A stretch of DNA of 64,000 nt, taken from NCBI GenBank assembly GCA_937958815.1, contig CALGMR010000006.1, forward strand, positions 186,001 through 250,000, written 5' to 3'. The notes beneath the pieces were generated by a model. That model did not search any database. It saw only the letters and a list, made by a program, of their open reading frames with translations, and was not told where the DNA came from. Each line of letters starts with the position of its first letter. Within the stretch, counting starts at the first letter, position 1. Position numbers and translations under genes: made by a program. Below, piece after piece: positions 1-8,607 of this stretch. Source of the stretch: an uncultured Rhizobiaceae group bacterium. Lineage in GTDB: Bacteria > Pseudomonadota > Alphaproteobacteria > Rhizobiales > Rhizobiaceae.

Positions 1-1217
1 CGGGGGAACGCACTTGGCGTAATCTTTTAAAATCCGATGGGTCGGTCGATCTGGTGCATTTCACCATTTTGCGTCCGCCTGAAAAGCAAGATGGCACGCC
101 AATCAATCAGCTTTCGTTAATTGCCTTTCCAACGCGTGAACTGTTTATCGAAAAAATTGACGAGTTCGATCTGATTATTTTCGATCGCTACAAACGTCGC
201 GGGGTTCTGCCTGTTTTGTATTTCGACAATATCGCCCGCTACCTTACCGATGGCGGGGCTATTCTGGTCGCTGCAGGGCCTGAACATGCTGATGTCACCA
301 GCATTCACCAAACGCCTCTGGCTTCTGTCTTACCAGTGGAACCTTCGGGGCAAGTGAAAACCGGCCCGTTTTTGCCACAGGTTTCCGAGCAAGGCCGCAA
401 ACATCCGGTGACGCGCGATTTGCCAGGGTTGCAACCGATAGATTCTGACAAAGATCCCGAATGGAGCCGCTGGTTCCGATTGATTGAAAGCAAGAACCCG
501 CAAGGGGACACGATTATGGAAGGCGGCAATGGCGAACCATTGCTTGTTCTCAACCGCCCGGGCAAAGGGCGCATTGCCATGTTGATGTCTGACCATGTTT
601 GGTTGTGGGCGCGCGGCTTTGAAGGCGGCGGTCCCCATTCTTCACTTTTGCGCCGTACAGCGCATTGGTTGATGAAAGAACCAGAGCTCGATGAAGAGGC
701 CCTCACCGCCCGTTCTGAAGGTGACCGTCTTATCGTCAAGCGTCAAACCATGGGTGATGAACCTGGCCAAGCCCAATTGATTGATCCCACGGGAAAATCT
801 TTCAACGTGGAGCTTCTGCCTCAAAGTGATGGAACTTACCAAGGTGAGTTCAAGGCAGAAACTCTGGGGCTTTATCGCGTGGCAAATGGGGAACTGACTG
901 CACTTTCCCATGTCGGCCCTGCAAATCCGCGTGAATATGCTGAAATTGTTTCAACACCCGAAAAGCTGACACCTTTGCTTGCCGCAACAGGCGGTGCAGT
1001 TTCGCGGGTCGCAAAAGAAAATGCCGCCCGCTCGCTTCCCCGTGTTGTGCCCGTGCGCGGCAATGGCCCCACATCGGGTTCGGGCTGGATTGGACTTAAG
1101 ACATCCAATGCAAGCGTGTTGAAAGGCGTGACGCAAGTTCCACTGCTTGCTGGATTCTTGGGGCTCGGCATTCTGCTTCTTGTGTTGGGTGGTATGTGGG
1201 CCCGCGAAGGGCGTTAA
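1..1217 (+). CDS. Conserved membrane protein, C-terminal part (cut by window start)
   Basis: The reading frame is already open at base 3 (GERTWRNLLKSDG...), ahead of any plausible start, so this is the 3' part of a longer gene. About 400 residues are visible, with a core beginning VHFTILRPPEKQDG and a single C-terminal transmembrane helix (about the last 30 residues) ending WAREGR. The GAILVAAGPEHAD stretch resembles the glutamine-amidotransferase-like fold of large rhizobial membrane proteins that usually sit beside MoxR/DUF58/DUF4159 genes. That family link is from memory. The function is unknown, perhaps envelope-related. It converges on the GNAT gene with a 2-bp gap. Confidence 0.8.
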   Translation, partial: GERTWRNLLKSDGSVDLVHFTILRPPEKQDGTPINQLSLIAFPTRELFIEKIDEFDLIIFDRYKRRGVLPVLYFDNIARYLTDGGAILVAAGPEHADVTSIHQTPLASVLPVEPSGQVKTGPFLPQVSEQGRKHPVTRDLPGLQPIDSDKDPEWSRWFRLIESKNPQGDTIMEGGNGEPLLVLNRPGKGRIAMLMSDHVWLWARGFEGGGPHSSLLRRTAHWLMKEPELDEEALTARSEGDRLIVKRQTMGDEPGQAQLIDPTGKSFNVELLPQSDGTYQGEFKAETLGLYRVANGELTALSHVGPANPREYAEIVSTPEKLTPLLAATGGAVSRVAKENAARSLPRVVPVRGNGPTSGSGWIGLKTSNASVLKGVTQVPLLAGFLGLGILLLVLGGMWAREGR

Positions 1218-1219
1218 AC

Positions 1220-1768
1220 CTAGGCAAACCGAGTGGCCTGTCCTGAGCAATCGACGGACGCGCCTTCAACCAAATCGCACACAAGAACACGCATTCGGTC
1301 GACGGGTCTTGGCAATTCAATCTTGCCTGCTGGGATACGTTCGAAGCCAAATTGTTGATAATAGGCAAGGTCACCCACCAATATAATGGCCTTAGGGCCG
1401 CCTTGTTTCGCATGCTCTCGCGCCGTATCCACAGCCTGCTTCATAAGCGCCCTGCCTGCACCCAAAGACTTGTATTCGCGCAACACACCAAGCGGGCCCA
1501 ACATCAAGACGGTATCTTCGCCCCATCTGATTTTGGTCAGCCGTACGGAACCGATGATTTCTTCACCTTTGCAAGCCACGAAAGACAGATGCGTTTCTGG
1601 CTCGACACCTTCGCGCAAAGCATAGGCCGCACGGGCAAACATCCCGGGGCCAAATACGTTCATTGTAAGAATTTCAACCGCCTCCAAATTGGCGGATGTT
1701 TGCAAGCGAATTTCAAACGACGTTTCAGAATTGGACGCAGATGAGTTATCAATTTTTGAAGAAGACAT
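1220..1768 (-). CDS. GNAT-family N-acetyltransferase
   Basis: This is a 182-residue acetyltransferase of the YhbS/COG3153 type. The acetyl-CoA loop lies in the segment LGPLGVLREYKSLGAGRALM, with its G-x-G-x-A turn, followed by AIILVGDLAYYQQFGFERI, where the conserved YYQQFGF strand closes the fold. The ATG at 1768 is chosen. A TTG nine codons further upstream is possible, but neither has a clear ribosome site. The N-terminus (about 20 residues) is Ser/Asn-rich and probably disordered. The acceptor substrate cannot be read from the sequence. The gene faces the membrane-protein gene tail to tail. Confidence 0.82.
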   Translation of the reverse strand: MSSSKIDNSSASNSETSFEIRLQTSANLEAVEILTMNVFGPGMFARAAYALREGVEPETHLSFVACKGEEIIGSVRLTKIRWGEDTVLMLGPLGVLREYKSLGAGRALMKQAVDTAREHAKQGGPKAIILVGDLAYYQQFGFERIPAGKIELPRPVDRMRVLVCDLVEGASVDCSGQATRFA

Positions 1769-1977
1769 AGAACAAGCCAGACAGATGGGAACCAAATTGG
1801 ATGCAGCGACGCATCACGAATAGCCAGCTCAAAAGCCAGCAATCAGAAGGATCGTCGTCGTAGCGTTCTTGTTGTCATATCTGCTCACTATCACGCGATT
1901 TGCGCGCCGTCTACTTGGAATTGTCTTGCAAACCTACAGGCGTGCTATCAAATAGGCACCGTGAGAAAACGCACTGG

Positions 1978-2973
1978 ATGAAATTTATGGGACTGCTCGT
2001 TGAAGGTGAATGGAAAGATCAATGGTATGACACAAAGTCGTCCGGCGGAAAGTTTGTGCGCTCAGATGCAGGCTTTCGCAACTGGGTGACCGCTGATGGC
2101 GCAGCGGGGCCTTCTGGTGAAGGTGGATTTAAAGCTGAAAGCAACCGTTATCACCTCTACATTTCCCATGCGTGTCCTTGGGCAAACCGTGTTGCCATTT
2201 TCCGCAAACTGAAAGGGTTGGAAGACCACATCAGCCTTTCCGTCGTCGACCATTTTATGGGCGATGAAGGGTGGACGTTCAATGGCGAGAGCGATGGTTC
2301 AACCCAAGATCACATCCACAATTTTGAGCGCATGCATCAAGTCTACACGGCTGCGAAAAGTGACTACACAGGCCGCGTCACGGTTCCCGTTTTGTGGGAT
2401 AAAGAAACCAAGACAATCGTTTCAAATGAATCAAGCGAACTCATTCGCATGTTCAACGCAGCTTTTAACGGCATCACTGGCAATGAGTTGGATTTCTATC
2501 CAGAGCAGTTGCGCAGCGGCATCGACGAGATCAACGAGCGTATTTATCACACATTGAACAATGGCGTTTATAAATGCGGGTTTGCGACAACCCAGAGCGC
2601 TTATGAAGAAGCCTTCAATCCACTGTTCGAAACCGTTGAGTTTTTGGAAGAACACCTTGGATCAAACCGCTATTTGATGGGCAACACGATTACGGAGGCT
2701 GATTGGCGTTTGTTCACGACGCTCATTCGTTTTGACCCGGTTTATGTGGGGCATTTCAAATGCAACAAGATGCGCATGGCCGATTGCCCAAATCTCAACA
2801 ATTACATTCGCGAATTGTACCAATGGCCAAAAGTGTCTGAAACCATCAATATGCACCACATCAAGGCGCATTATTATGGCAGTCACGAAACAATCAACCC
2901 AACGCGCATTGTGCCTGTTGGTCCTGAGGTGGACTATACCCTGCCCCATGATCGCGCGCGGCTGACCGCATAG
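1978..2973 (+). CDS. Glutathionyl-hydroquinone reductase (xi-class GST, YqjG/ECM4 type)
   Basis: A cytosolic enzyme expected to remove glutathione from glutathionyl-hydroquinones. The catalytic motif C66-P-W-A sits in HLYISHACPWANRV, which is diagnostic of the xi class rather than ordinary Ser/Tyr GSTs. Downstream are VPVLWDKETKTIVSNESSELIRMFN (cis-Pro and glutathione-binding region) and an all-helical C-terminal domain with EADWRLFTTLIRFDPVY. From ATG 1978 the protein is 331 residues, normal for the family. A second ATG at 1987 is equally plausible, and an upstream extension to 1900 is not conserved-looking. It stands alone, convergent with the Nudix gene 2 bp downstream. Confidence 0.92.
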   Translation: MKFMGLLVEGEWKDQWYDTKSSGGKFVRSDAGFRNWVTADGAAGPSGEGGFKAESNRYHLYISHACPWANRVAIFRKLKGLEDHISLSVVDHFMGDEGWTFNGESDGSTQDHIHNFERMHQVYTAAKSDYTGRVTVPVLWDKETKTIVSNESSELIRMFNAAFNGITGNELDFYPEQLRSGIDEINERIYHTLNNGVYKCGFATTQSAYEEAFNPLFETVEFLEEHLGSNRYLMGNTITEADWRLFTTLIRFDPVYVGHFKCNKMRMADCPNLNNYIRELYQWPKVSETINMHHIKAHYYGSHETINPTRIVPVGPEVDYTLPHDRARLTA

Positions 2974-2975
2974 CT

Positions 2976-3467
2976 CTACCAGATTTCGTTTTCGAAATTC
3001 TTTTTTGTCACTTCTAAAACACGGCTTCTGGTAGAAGCCGTGGTGTCGTCGGGCAACTGGGTGGGATTGAAAAATCCAATTTCTGCAATTTCTTCGTTGG
3101 GCAAGAAAACGTGACCTGAAGGCTCAACCATGCATTTGAACAAAGCCACATGATCATATCTGCTGTGGCTTGGGTTCTTGTAAATGTGCAGGAGGATCAT
3201 GGCAGACGTTGGGTTGAGACCCGTCTCTTCAAAGAGTTCCTTCTTTGCGGTTTCCTGAGATGTTTCGCCACGTTCCACACAGCCGCCAGGCAGATGCCAA
3301 CCGCTGACATAGGTGTGCCGCACCAAAAGCACCTGCCCTTGAGCGTTGATCGCAAAGATGCGCACCCCCAGCGTCATTGCCCTGCGGCTGAGGGACAAAG
3401 CCTGAAACACCCCCTTGCGCACGGGCTTCGGCAGACGATTGTGAATTTTCAGCAACAGTCTCATCAT
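2976..3467 (-). CDS. Nudix hydrolase
   Basis: A 163-residue protein with a Nudix box at about residues 61-83 (GGCVERGET...KKELFEETG). The usual Arg of the REUxEE core is Lys (KELFEE), a tolerated variant. The strand before it, LLVRHTYVSGWHLPGG, matches small housekeeping-type Nudix proteins that hydrolyse nucleoside diphosphate derivatives. The actual substrate is unknown. I start at the ATG at 3467 (MMRLLLKIHN). The frame is open further upstream to 3566, but that would overlap the divergent phosphoesterase gene. No strong ribosome site was found, so the start is uncertain. Confidence 0.85.
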   Translation of the reverse strand: MMRLLLKIHNRLPKPVRKGVFQALSLSRRAMTLGVRIFAINAQGQVLLVRHTYVSGWHLPGGCVERGETSQETAKKELFEETGLNPTSAMILLHIYKNPSHSRYDHVALFKCMVEPSGHVFLPNEEIAEIGFFNPTQLPDDTTASTRSRVLEVTKKNFENEIW

Positions 3468-3533
3468 CTGACCATTGTAACATATCTGCAGTGAATTGTT
3501 GCAGAATTTGGATTTCACGGCTACGGCTGCACT

Positions 3534-4442
3534 ATGTTTCGACTGGCCCATATATCCGATGTTCATCTTGGTCCCCTTCCCAAGTTTGCCCGACGCGAAC
3601 TCGCTTCAAAGCGCATCACAGGATACATAAATTGGCGCCGCAAACGCAGTTCCTCCATGAATGATGGGGTTCTTGATGGACTACTGTCCTCATTGAAATC
3701 GCATCAACCAAACCACATCGCCATCACGGGGGATTTGGTCAACTTGGCGCTCAAGGAAGAAATTGAACTGATGCGCGGCTGGCTGGAAAGTGTGGGGCCA
3801 GCTGATGAAGTCTCCATAGTGCCTGGCAATCACGACACATATGTGCCCGGTGCTTTGAAGGATATTGTTTCGGCATGGCGGCCCTACCTGACGGGCGATC
3901 ACGACGATGGCGGCCATCCATTTCCTTATCTGCGCGAGCGCGCGAACATCGCAATGATAGGTGTGAACTCTGGCCGCGCCAGCATGCCATTTATGGCGAC
4001 AGGGTCATTTCGCTCTAAACAGGCCGAACAAACAAAGGCCTTGTTGGAGACAGCCGGAGCCGAAGAAAAATTCAGAATTGTCTTCATCCATCACCCGCCA
4101 TTTGTGAAAGCGACCCATTGGCACAAACGTCTGGTGGGATCGGATCGGTTCCGCAAAACACTGGCCCAATGCGGTGCTGAACTCATTCTTCATGGGCATA
4201 CCCACATTGAAAGCCTTGAATATATCGACGGGCCTCACGCAAAAATTCCCGTTGTGGGTGTGCCATCAGCAAGCCATGCCCCACCACCCGTTGGTTCTGA
4301 TTCTCATAAACAAGGCGCGCGCTACAATCTTTTTGATATTGCGGGACAAGCCGGAAGCTGGACCTGCCGCATGCAGGAATTTGGCTACGAGAATGGTTCC
4401 AGCTCCGTTACCCAAATCGCTGACCGTATGTTGATCTCGTAG
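3534..4442 (+). CDS. Metallophosphoesterase (calcineurin-like)
   Basis: A 302-residue phosphoesterase carrying the full two-metal signature: D9-V-H11 in ISDVHLG, GD at about 66, GNHD at 98-101, an HHPP segment near the middle, and a late HGHTH motif. No signal peptide is visible, so it should be cytosolic. The class hydrolyses phosphodiesters, cyclic nucleotides or lipid-A precursors, and this sequence alone does not say which. The gene is transcribed away from the Nudix gene, with only 66 bp between their starts, so the two may share a promoter region. Confidence 0.88.
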   Translation: MFRLAHISDVHLGPLPKFARRELASKRITGYINWRRKRSSSMNDGVLDGLLSSLKSHQPNHIAITGDLVNLALKEEIELMRGWLESVGPADEVSIVPGNHDTYVPGALKDIVSAWRPYLTGDHDDGGHPFPYLRERANIAMIGVNSGRASMPFMATGSFRSKQAEQTKALLETAGAEEKFRIVFIHHPPFVKATHWHKRLVGSDRFRKTLAQCGAELILHGHTHIESLEYIDGPHAKIPVVGVPSASHAPPPVGSDSHKQGARYNLFDIAGQAGSWTCRMQEFGYENGSSSVTQIADRMLIS

Positions 4443-4461
4443 ATAGAATTGCGCGGTCAAG

Positions 4462-5106
4462 CTAAAGCGCATCAGGCGAAAAAGCGACGAGCGTCACGGC
4501 GATCACAAGCAAAGTACAAAACATGCCGAATAAGAACCAGCCAAAGCTGCTCCATCGTCCTCGTCCACGCACGATGTCTGTATCGACGTCACTGTCTTTG
4601 TTGGAAACCGTGGGCGCTTCTTCCTGGTCAAGCTTTAAAGTCTTCATCTGATTGCTTGCCTTTATGGCTTCCCAATCCCCCTCCATCATGCGCTCACGCT
4701 CGACGATACGTTCGGCCACATAATCAGACACAATGTCAGCTACGTGGGCTTGGTCGCTGGTTTCCGCCAGAACAACACGCCCCATGCGTGTGTCTTTCAA
4801 AAACCGATAGCTTTTGTTGTCGAGACCGATTGAAACGAAACTGGTCATATCAATCCACAAACGCGGCTTGTCGCCATGGGTCATGCCGAAATCAAAGCGC
4901 CCATCACTTTCGTCAATCTCTTGCATCATAGGGCGTAATTCATCGGCCAAAGAATTCAGTCGCGCCAGCGCCAAATCATTGGACTGACTTCCGGCGTCAT
5001 TGTGATCAGCTAGACGGATCTTAGCTTTGTTGATTGCAGATTGCAGAGATCGTTGGGACGAAGACAGTTCTTCTTCACCGACAACCGGAAGTGTTTCTTT
5101 CACCAT
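4462..5106 (-). CDS. Conserved hypothetical protein with C-terminal membrane anchor
   Basis: A 214-residue protein. The N-terminal half is helical and charged (ALARLNSLADELRPMMQEIDES). A compact middle domain follows (LWIDMTSFVSIGLDNKSYRFLKDTRMGRVVLAETSD, then IVSDYVAERIVERERMMEGDW). The end holds one hydrophobic helix (WFLFGMFCTLLVIAVTLVAF), so the bulk faces the cytosol and the tail sits in the membrane. I recall similar uncharacterised proteins in rhizobia but know no function. The ATG at 5106 has a good GAGGG ribosome site 4 bases upstream, so the longer open frame to 5142 is ignored. Confidence 0.78.
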   Translation of the reverse strand: MVKETLPVVGEEELSSSQRSLQSAINKAKIRLADHNDAGSQSNDLALARLNSLADELRPMMQEIDESDGRFDFGMTHGDKPRLWIDMTSFVSIGLDNKSYRFLKDTRMGRVVLAETSDQAHVADIVSDYVAERIVERERMMEGDWEAIKASNQMKTLKLDQEEAPTVSNKDSDVDTDIVRGRGRWSSFGWFLFGMFCTLLVIAVTLVAFSPDAL

Positions 5107-5254
5107 GGTTTCCCTCGCAAAAGTGACTAAACGGCAGACCATTCACCGCAAGAATTCATTAAACCATGATTGCGGCACAAACTGAAATTTAGCCGATACT
5201 CATCCTTTGGAAAAAAGATCAAGGTTGAACTTGCCGACCGTTAAATTTTTCAAT

Positions 5255-6031
5255 TTACGTCAACTGATCCAGTATAATTTTGCGAACAGCGTCGGTTGCT
5301 TCTTCAACTGGTGAATGTCCCACACCTTCTAAAATATGCAGATCGACTTTGTCTTTCACTGCCAAAGCGTGTGACACGGGCAGCACTGCGTCTTTATCCC
5401 CCCAAACCATGGTGACGGGATAATCACTGCGCAAAACATCGTCCACAGGCAACATACCTTGTTCGCCGTTGCGCGATAGACTTTCACCAATGCGAACCAA
5501 TGCTTCCACCGCACCCTTTTTCGAACGGGCTTGAGCTTGGAAATCGATCATTTTTTCTGAAACTTCAAACGGAGCCCCAAAAAAACGCGGCAGAACCGTG
5601 GCCAGCTCTTCATGAGTTTTCGCGTTTGCCCATTGCATCAACAATGGGTGGTTGAATTCGGTTCCGTACCCGCCGGGGGCAAGCAATGTGAGTGAGGCTA
5701 CAACCTGAGGTGCCGTCAACCCGATTAGACTCGAAATCGCGCCACCCATGGAATGCCCAACAAAGTGAGCCTTTGCAATGCCGCGCTCTTTCAGTTCTGC
5801 AATCACCGCTTTTGCTGCAACTGCAGGCGGGCCAGAGTCTGGATAATCCACACTGTCACCATGGCCTGGCATGTCAAAAGCCAAAGTTGGTGCATTGAAT
5901 GATATGGATGTCTGGAAACCCCACCACTGTTTGGCGAGGCCTCCAAAACCATGAAGAAAGACAACAGGCGTCACGTTCCCATCTGGAGAATTGTCAATCT
6001 CCACCGCTCCCAAGCGCGGGTTTGTGGGCAT
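5255..6031 (-). CDS. Alpha/beta hydrolase in operon with leuA
   Basis: A 258-residue serine hydrolase. The oxyanion segment is VFLHGFGGLAKQWW, the nucleophile elbow is FVGHSMGGAIS, the acid lies in MVWGDKDAVLPVS and the catalytic His in LEGVGHSPVEEA. It resembles the short hydrolases fused or linked to acetoin/pyruvate dehydrogenase E2 proteins, but no lipoyl domain is present. Its ATG overlaps the leuA stop in TAATG, so the two genes are translationally coupled. A role tied to leucine synthesis or 2-isopropylmalate is unproven. It may simply ride on the leu operon. Confidence 0.85.
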   Translation of the reverse strand: MPTNPRLGAVEIDNSPDGNVTPVVFLHGFGGLAKQWWGFQTSISFNAPTLAFDMPGHGDSVDYPDSGPPAVAAKAVIAELKERGIAKAHFVGHSMGGAISSLIGLTAPQVVASLTLLAPGGYGTEFNHPLLMQWANAKTHEELATVLPRFFGAPFEVSEKMIDFQAQARSKKGAVEALVRIGESLSRNGEQGMLPVDDVLRSDYPVTMVWGDKDAVLPVSHALAVKDKVDLHILEGVGHSPVEEATDAVRKIILDQLT

Positions 6032-7722
6032 TAGATGTCTCCTGCCAAAGCGCGATTGGCCGCGCTGACCAGAGCCTCAAGAGAAGCTGTGACAATATTG
6101 CCGTGAATGCCGGCGCCAAACCAACGCTTGCCAGAGTTTGTGTCCTCAATCTCCATATAGCAGATCGCATTGGCATCACTGCCTTGTTGCAATGAATGTT
6201 CAGAATAATCTTTCACCGAAAGATTCAAATCATATTCCGCATTCAGTGCCGCAACAAATCCAGCAATTGGGCCATTGCCCCGCGCCTTCAATGTCTTCTC
6301 CACTCCACCGTCATTGATCTTTACTTCCACCAAACGGCTGTTTTCTGCTTCAGGGTCGGTGAACGTGGCATGATCTTGGTATTTCAACTGGCCGTTCGGC
6401 TGATCGACATACCGCTCCAAAAAACGCTCGTGGATGCGAGAAGACGGAAGCTCCACACCCTCTTCATCGGTGATGCGTTGAACATCGTCGCGCATTTCAA
6501 TTTGCAAATTGCGCGGCAATTTCAACCCGTAGTCGGCTTCCATGACATAAGCCACACCGCCTTTGCCAGATTGGGAGTTGATGCGAATGATTGCTTCATA
6601 ACTGCGACCAACGTCCTGCGGATCGATGGGCAAATATGGCACTTCCCAAGAGTCCGAATTGGCTTTTTCGATCGCCTTCATGCCCTTGTTGATTGCATCT
6701 TGGTGACTGCCCGAAAAGGCTGTGTAGACCAATTCACCCACGTAAGGATGCCGTTCTGGAATGCGCAATTGATTGCAATATTCATAGACGCCTTTGATGC
6801 GCTCAATGTCAGAAATATCCAGTTGCGGATCAACACCTTGGGTCATCATGTTGAGCGCCAAAGTCACCAAATCCACGTTGCCTGTGCGCTCGCCATTGCC
6901 GAACAATGTCCCTTCAACGCGGTCGGCACCTGCCAACAAACCCAGTTCTGTGGCCGCAATGCCTGTGCCCCGGTCATTGTGGGGATGCAATGAGATGATG
7001 ACGCTGTCACGGCGATCGATATTGCGGCACATCCATTCAATCTGGTCAGCATGAATGTTCGGCGTGGACATCTCTACGGTTGCTGGCAAATTCAGGATTA
7101 ATTTGTGGTCTGGGCTGGGGTCGATGACCTCCACCACAGAATTGCAAATCTCCAAAGCGAAGTCGAGCTCTGTTCCGGTGAAGCTTTCTGGCGAATATTC
7201 GTAACGGTAGCTGTTTTTGCCGCCAGCAGTCGCGCTCGCCATATCTACGATCATTTTGGCGGCGTCGGTTGCAATGTTGCGAATGCCATCACGGTCCTGA
7301 CCAAACACAACACGGCGCTGCAATTCGCTAGTAGAATTGTAGAAATGCACAATCGGATTGTGCGCCCCTTCCAACGCTTCAAAAGTTCGGGTGATCAATT
7401 CAGGACGGCACTGCACTAAAACCTGCAACGAGACATCCGCAGGGACATTGCCTTCTTCCACACACCAGCGCGCGAAATCAAAATCTGTTTGCGACGCGGA
7501 TGGGAAACCAATTTCGATTTCCTTGAACCCCATATCCAACAAGAGCGCAAACATGCGTGCCTTGCGCTCGTGACCCATAGGGTCAATCAGCGCTTGGTTG
7601 CCATCGCGCAAATCCACCGAGCACCAAGTGGGCGCTTGTGTAATTGTTTTTGAGGGCCAAGTGCGGTCGGCCAAATCGACCTGTTTGTACGCTTGATATT
7701 TTTGGGCGGCTTCCATCATCAT
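6031..7722 (-). CDS. leuA: 2-isopropylmalate synthase
   Basis: Catalyses the first committed step of leucine synthesis, condensing acetyl-CoA with 2-oxoisovalerate. The protein is 563 residues, the long form related to the actinobacterial enzyme. The DRTWPSKTITQAPTWCSVDLRDGNQAL opening holds the metal/2-oxoacid site (D-R-D-G-N-Q). ISLHPHNDRGTGIA supplies the HxH metal ligands, and GNGERTGNVDLV follows. The last 130 residues form the LeuA regulatory dimer domain, ending SANRALAGDI, where leucine feedback occurs in the family. Three consecutive ATGs (7722, 7719, 7716) compete; AAGGAAG lies upstream. It is preceded by a leucine-rich leader peptide. Confidence 0.95.
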   Translation of the reverse strand: MMMEAAQKYQAYKQVDLADRTWPSKTITQAPTWCSVDLRDGNQALIDPMGHERKARMFALLLDMGFKEIEIGFPSASQTDFDFARWCVEEGNVPADVSLQVLVQCRPELITRTFEALEGAHNPIVHFYNSTSELQRRVVFGQDRDGIRNIATDAAKMIVDMASATAGGKNSYRYEYSPESFTGTELDFALEICNSVVEVIDPSPDHKLILNLPATVEMSTPNIHADQIEWMCRNIDRRDSVIISLHPHNDRGTGIAATELGLLAGADRVEGTLFGNGERTGNVDLVTLALNMMTQGVDPQLDISDIERIKGVYEYCNQLRIPERHPYVGELVYTAFSGSHQDAINKGMKAIEKANSDSWEVPYLPIDPQDVGRSYEAIIRINSQSGKGGVAYVMEADYGLKLPRNLQIEMRDDVQRITDEEGVELPSSRIHERFLERYVDQPNGQLKYQDHATFTDPEAENSRLVEVKINDGGVEKTLKARGNGPIAGFVAALNAEYDLNLSVKDYSEHSLQQGSDANAICYMEIEDTNSGKRWFGAGIHGNIVTASLEALVSAANRALAGDI

Positions 7723-7742
7723 GGGACCGTCTTCCTTTATAT

Positions 7743-7874
7743 TTCTTGCTGCGCCACAGGCAGATATGCATGACATCGCAATAACGAATTGCGCAGCGAA
7801 TTACCAGAATTTGTGAGATTTAAGGGAGCAGGAAATGCAGCGGGAAAATTTTCGACCGCCGGACGCCCCCTTAA
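7743..7874 (-). promoter_or_regulatory. Attenuator-like leader region of leuA
   Basis: Between the leader peptide and leuA the transcript can form competing structures. TTAAGGG at the leader stop codon (7868-7874) is perfectly complementary to CCCTTAA at 7820-7826. CTGCTG over the leucine codons can pair with CAGCGG just after them. A short CGCAAT/ATTGCG hairpin lies nearer leuA. None is followed by a clean run of U, so whether control is by termination or by translation initiation is open. A ribosome stalled at the leucine codons would change which pair forms. The folding is inferred by eye. Confidence 0.55.
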
Positions 7875-7942
7875 GCGCGCACACCCCGACGGCCGCTGAT
7901 AAGCAGCAGGTCTAGGTTTAGAAGTGTGCAATTTGTGTTCAT
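7871..7942 (-). CDS. leuL: leu leader peptide
   Basis: A 23-codon reading frame upstream of leuA with leucine at positions 7, 8, 10, 12, 13 and 14 (TLLNLDLLLISG), ending in RGVRA and TAA. Such a run of control codons is the hallmark of ribosome-mediated attenuation in amino acid biosynthetic operons. There is no Shine-Dalgarno sequence. A putative -10 (CATAGT) ends only 9 bases before the ATG, so the mRNA may be nearly leaderless, as described for some alphaproteobacterial trp leaders. The frame was found by reading the leuA upstream strand. Its expression is inferred. Confidence 0.75.
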   Translation of the reverse strand: MNTNCTLLNLDLLLISGRRGVRA

Positions 7943-7951
7943 TGCGGCGAG

Positions 7952-7979
7952 ACTATGGGCGAAGTGTTAAATTTGCAAG
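7952..7979 (-). promoter_or_regulatory. Putative leuL/leuA promoter
   Basis: On the minus strand, CTTGCA (7979-7974) and CATAGT (7957-7952) are separated by 16 bp, resembling the alphaproteobacterial sigma-70 pattern. Predicted initiation falls within a few bases of the leuL ATG at 7942. This is a weak consensus match supported mainly by position. Confidence 0.4.
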
Positions 7980-8039
7980 AAAGATTTTCAATACCGTTTC
8001 AATGGGCGATATCTTTTAGAAATGGAGCATTGAAAATTG

Positions 8040-8495
8040 TCATTTGGCCGTGTTCAGCAGAATACTCGTTTCACTGTTCAGAATGCCAGAAATTTCGCGC
8101 GTGCGCCGCAACAATCCATCAAATTCTACCAGACTTGATGTCTCGATTTGCGCCACAAGATCCCACGCTCCATTGGTGCTGTGAAGGCTTACAATTTCTG
8201 GCATTTTTTTCAGCGACTGCACAATTGAAGATGTAAGATTTCCCTGCACTTCAATCGTCATAACAGCTCGGATGAGTTCAACGCCCGTTGAACTGTCAAC
8301 ATCGATGGTAAAGCGTTGGATCGTATTCGATTTAACCAGCCGTTCCATGCTGGTTTGCACTGTTGCACGGGAGACCCCCAACTGTTCCGCCAGTGTGGTT
8401 ACAGATGCCCGCGCGTCTCGCTTGAGGGCAGCCAGCAGGTTTCTATCAGTCGAGGTTAGTTCAGGCATAGACTCCCAATCTATCATATTGGACAT
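8040..8495 (-). CDS. Lrp/AsnC-family transcriptional regulator
   Basis: A 151-residue regulator. The N-terminal winged helix-turn-helix covers about residues 14-65 (DRNLLAALKRDARASVTTLAEQLGVSRATVQTSMERL). A RAM/ligand-binding beta-alpha domain follows (IVSLHSTNGAWDLVAQIETSSLVEFDGLLRR). It is transcribed away from arginase and ornithine cyclodeaminase across a 112-bp gap, the usual layout for an arginine- or ornithine-responsive activator of that catabolic operon. This role is inferred from position. An 18-bp perfect AT-rich palindrome lies in the gap and is the likely binding site. Confidence 0.9.
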   Translation of the reverse strand: MSNMIDWESMPELTSTDRNLLAALKRDARASVTTLAEQLGVSRATVQTSMERLVKSNTIQRFTIDVDSSTGVELIRAVMTIEVQGNLTSSIVQSLKKMPEIVSLHSTNGAWDLVAQIETSSLVEFDGLLRRTREISGILNSETSILLNTAK

Positions 8496-8524
8496 AAATA
8501 CTTACAATATGTGCAAAAAATATA

Positions 8525-8542
8525 GCAAATTTATAAATTTGC
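8525..8542. promoter_or_regulatory. 18-bp perfect palindrome, likely Lrp-type operator
   Basis: GCAAATTTATAAATTTGC is its own exact reverse complement and has the AT-rich centre common to Lrp/AsnC sites. It lies 30 bp upstream of the regulator start and 65 bp upstream of the arginase start, so one site could serve both divergent genes. Confidence 0.6.
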
Positions 8543-8607
8543 CAACTATCTGTTCAATTTCATCTGATTCATATTGCTCATACGTTGAAAGTGGCAAGGG
8601 CTTGTGA

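Noticed and set aside
7743..7874. A classical rho-independent attenuator in the leuA leader
   Set aside because: Pairing segments are clear, but I could not find a stem followed by a U run, so the mechanism is left open.
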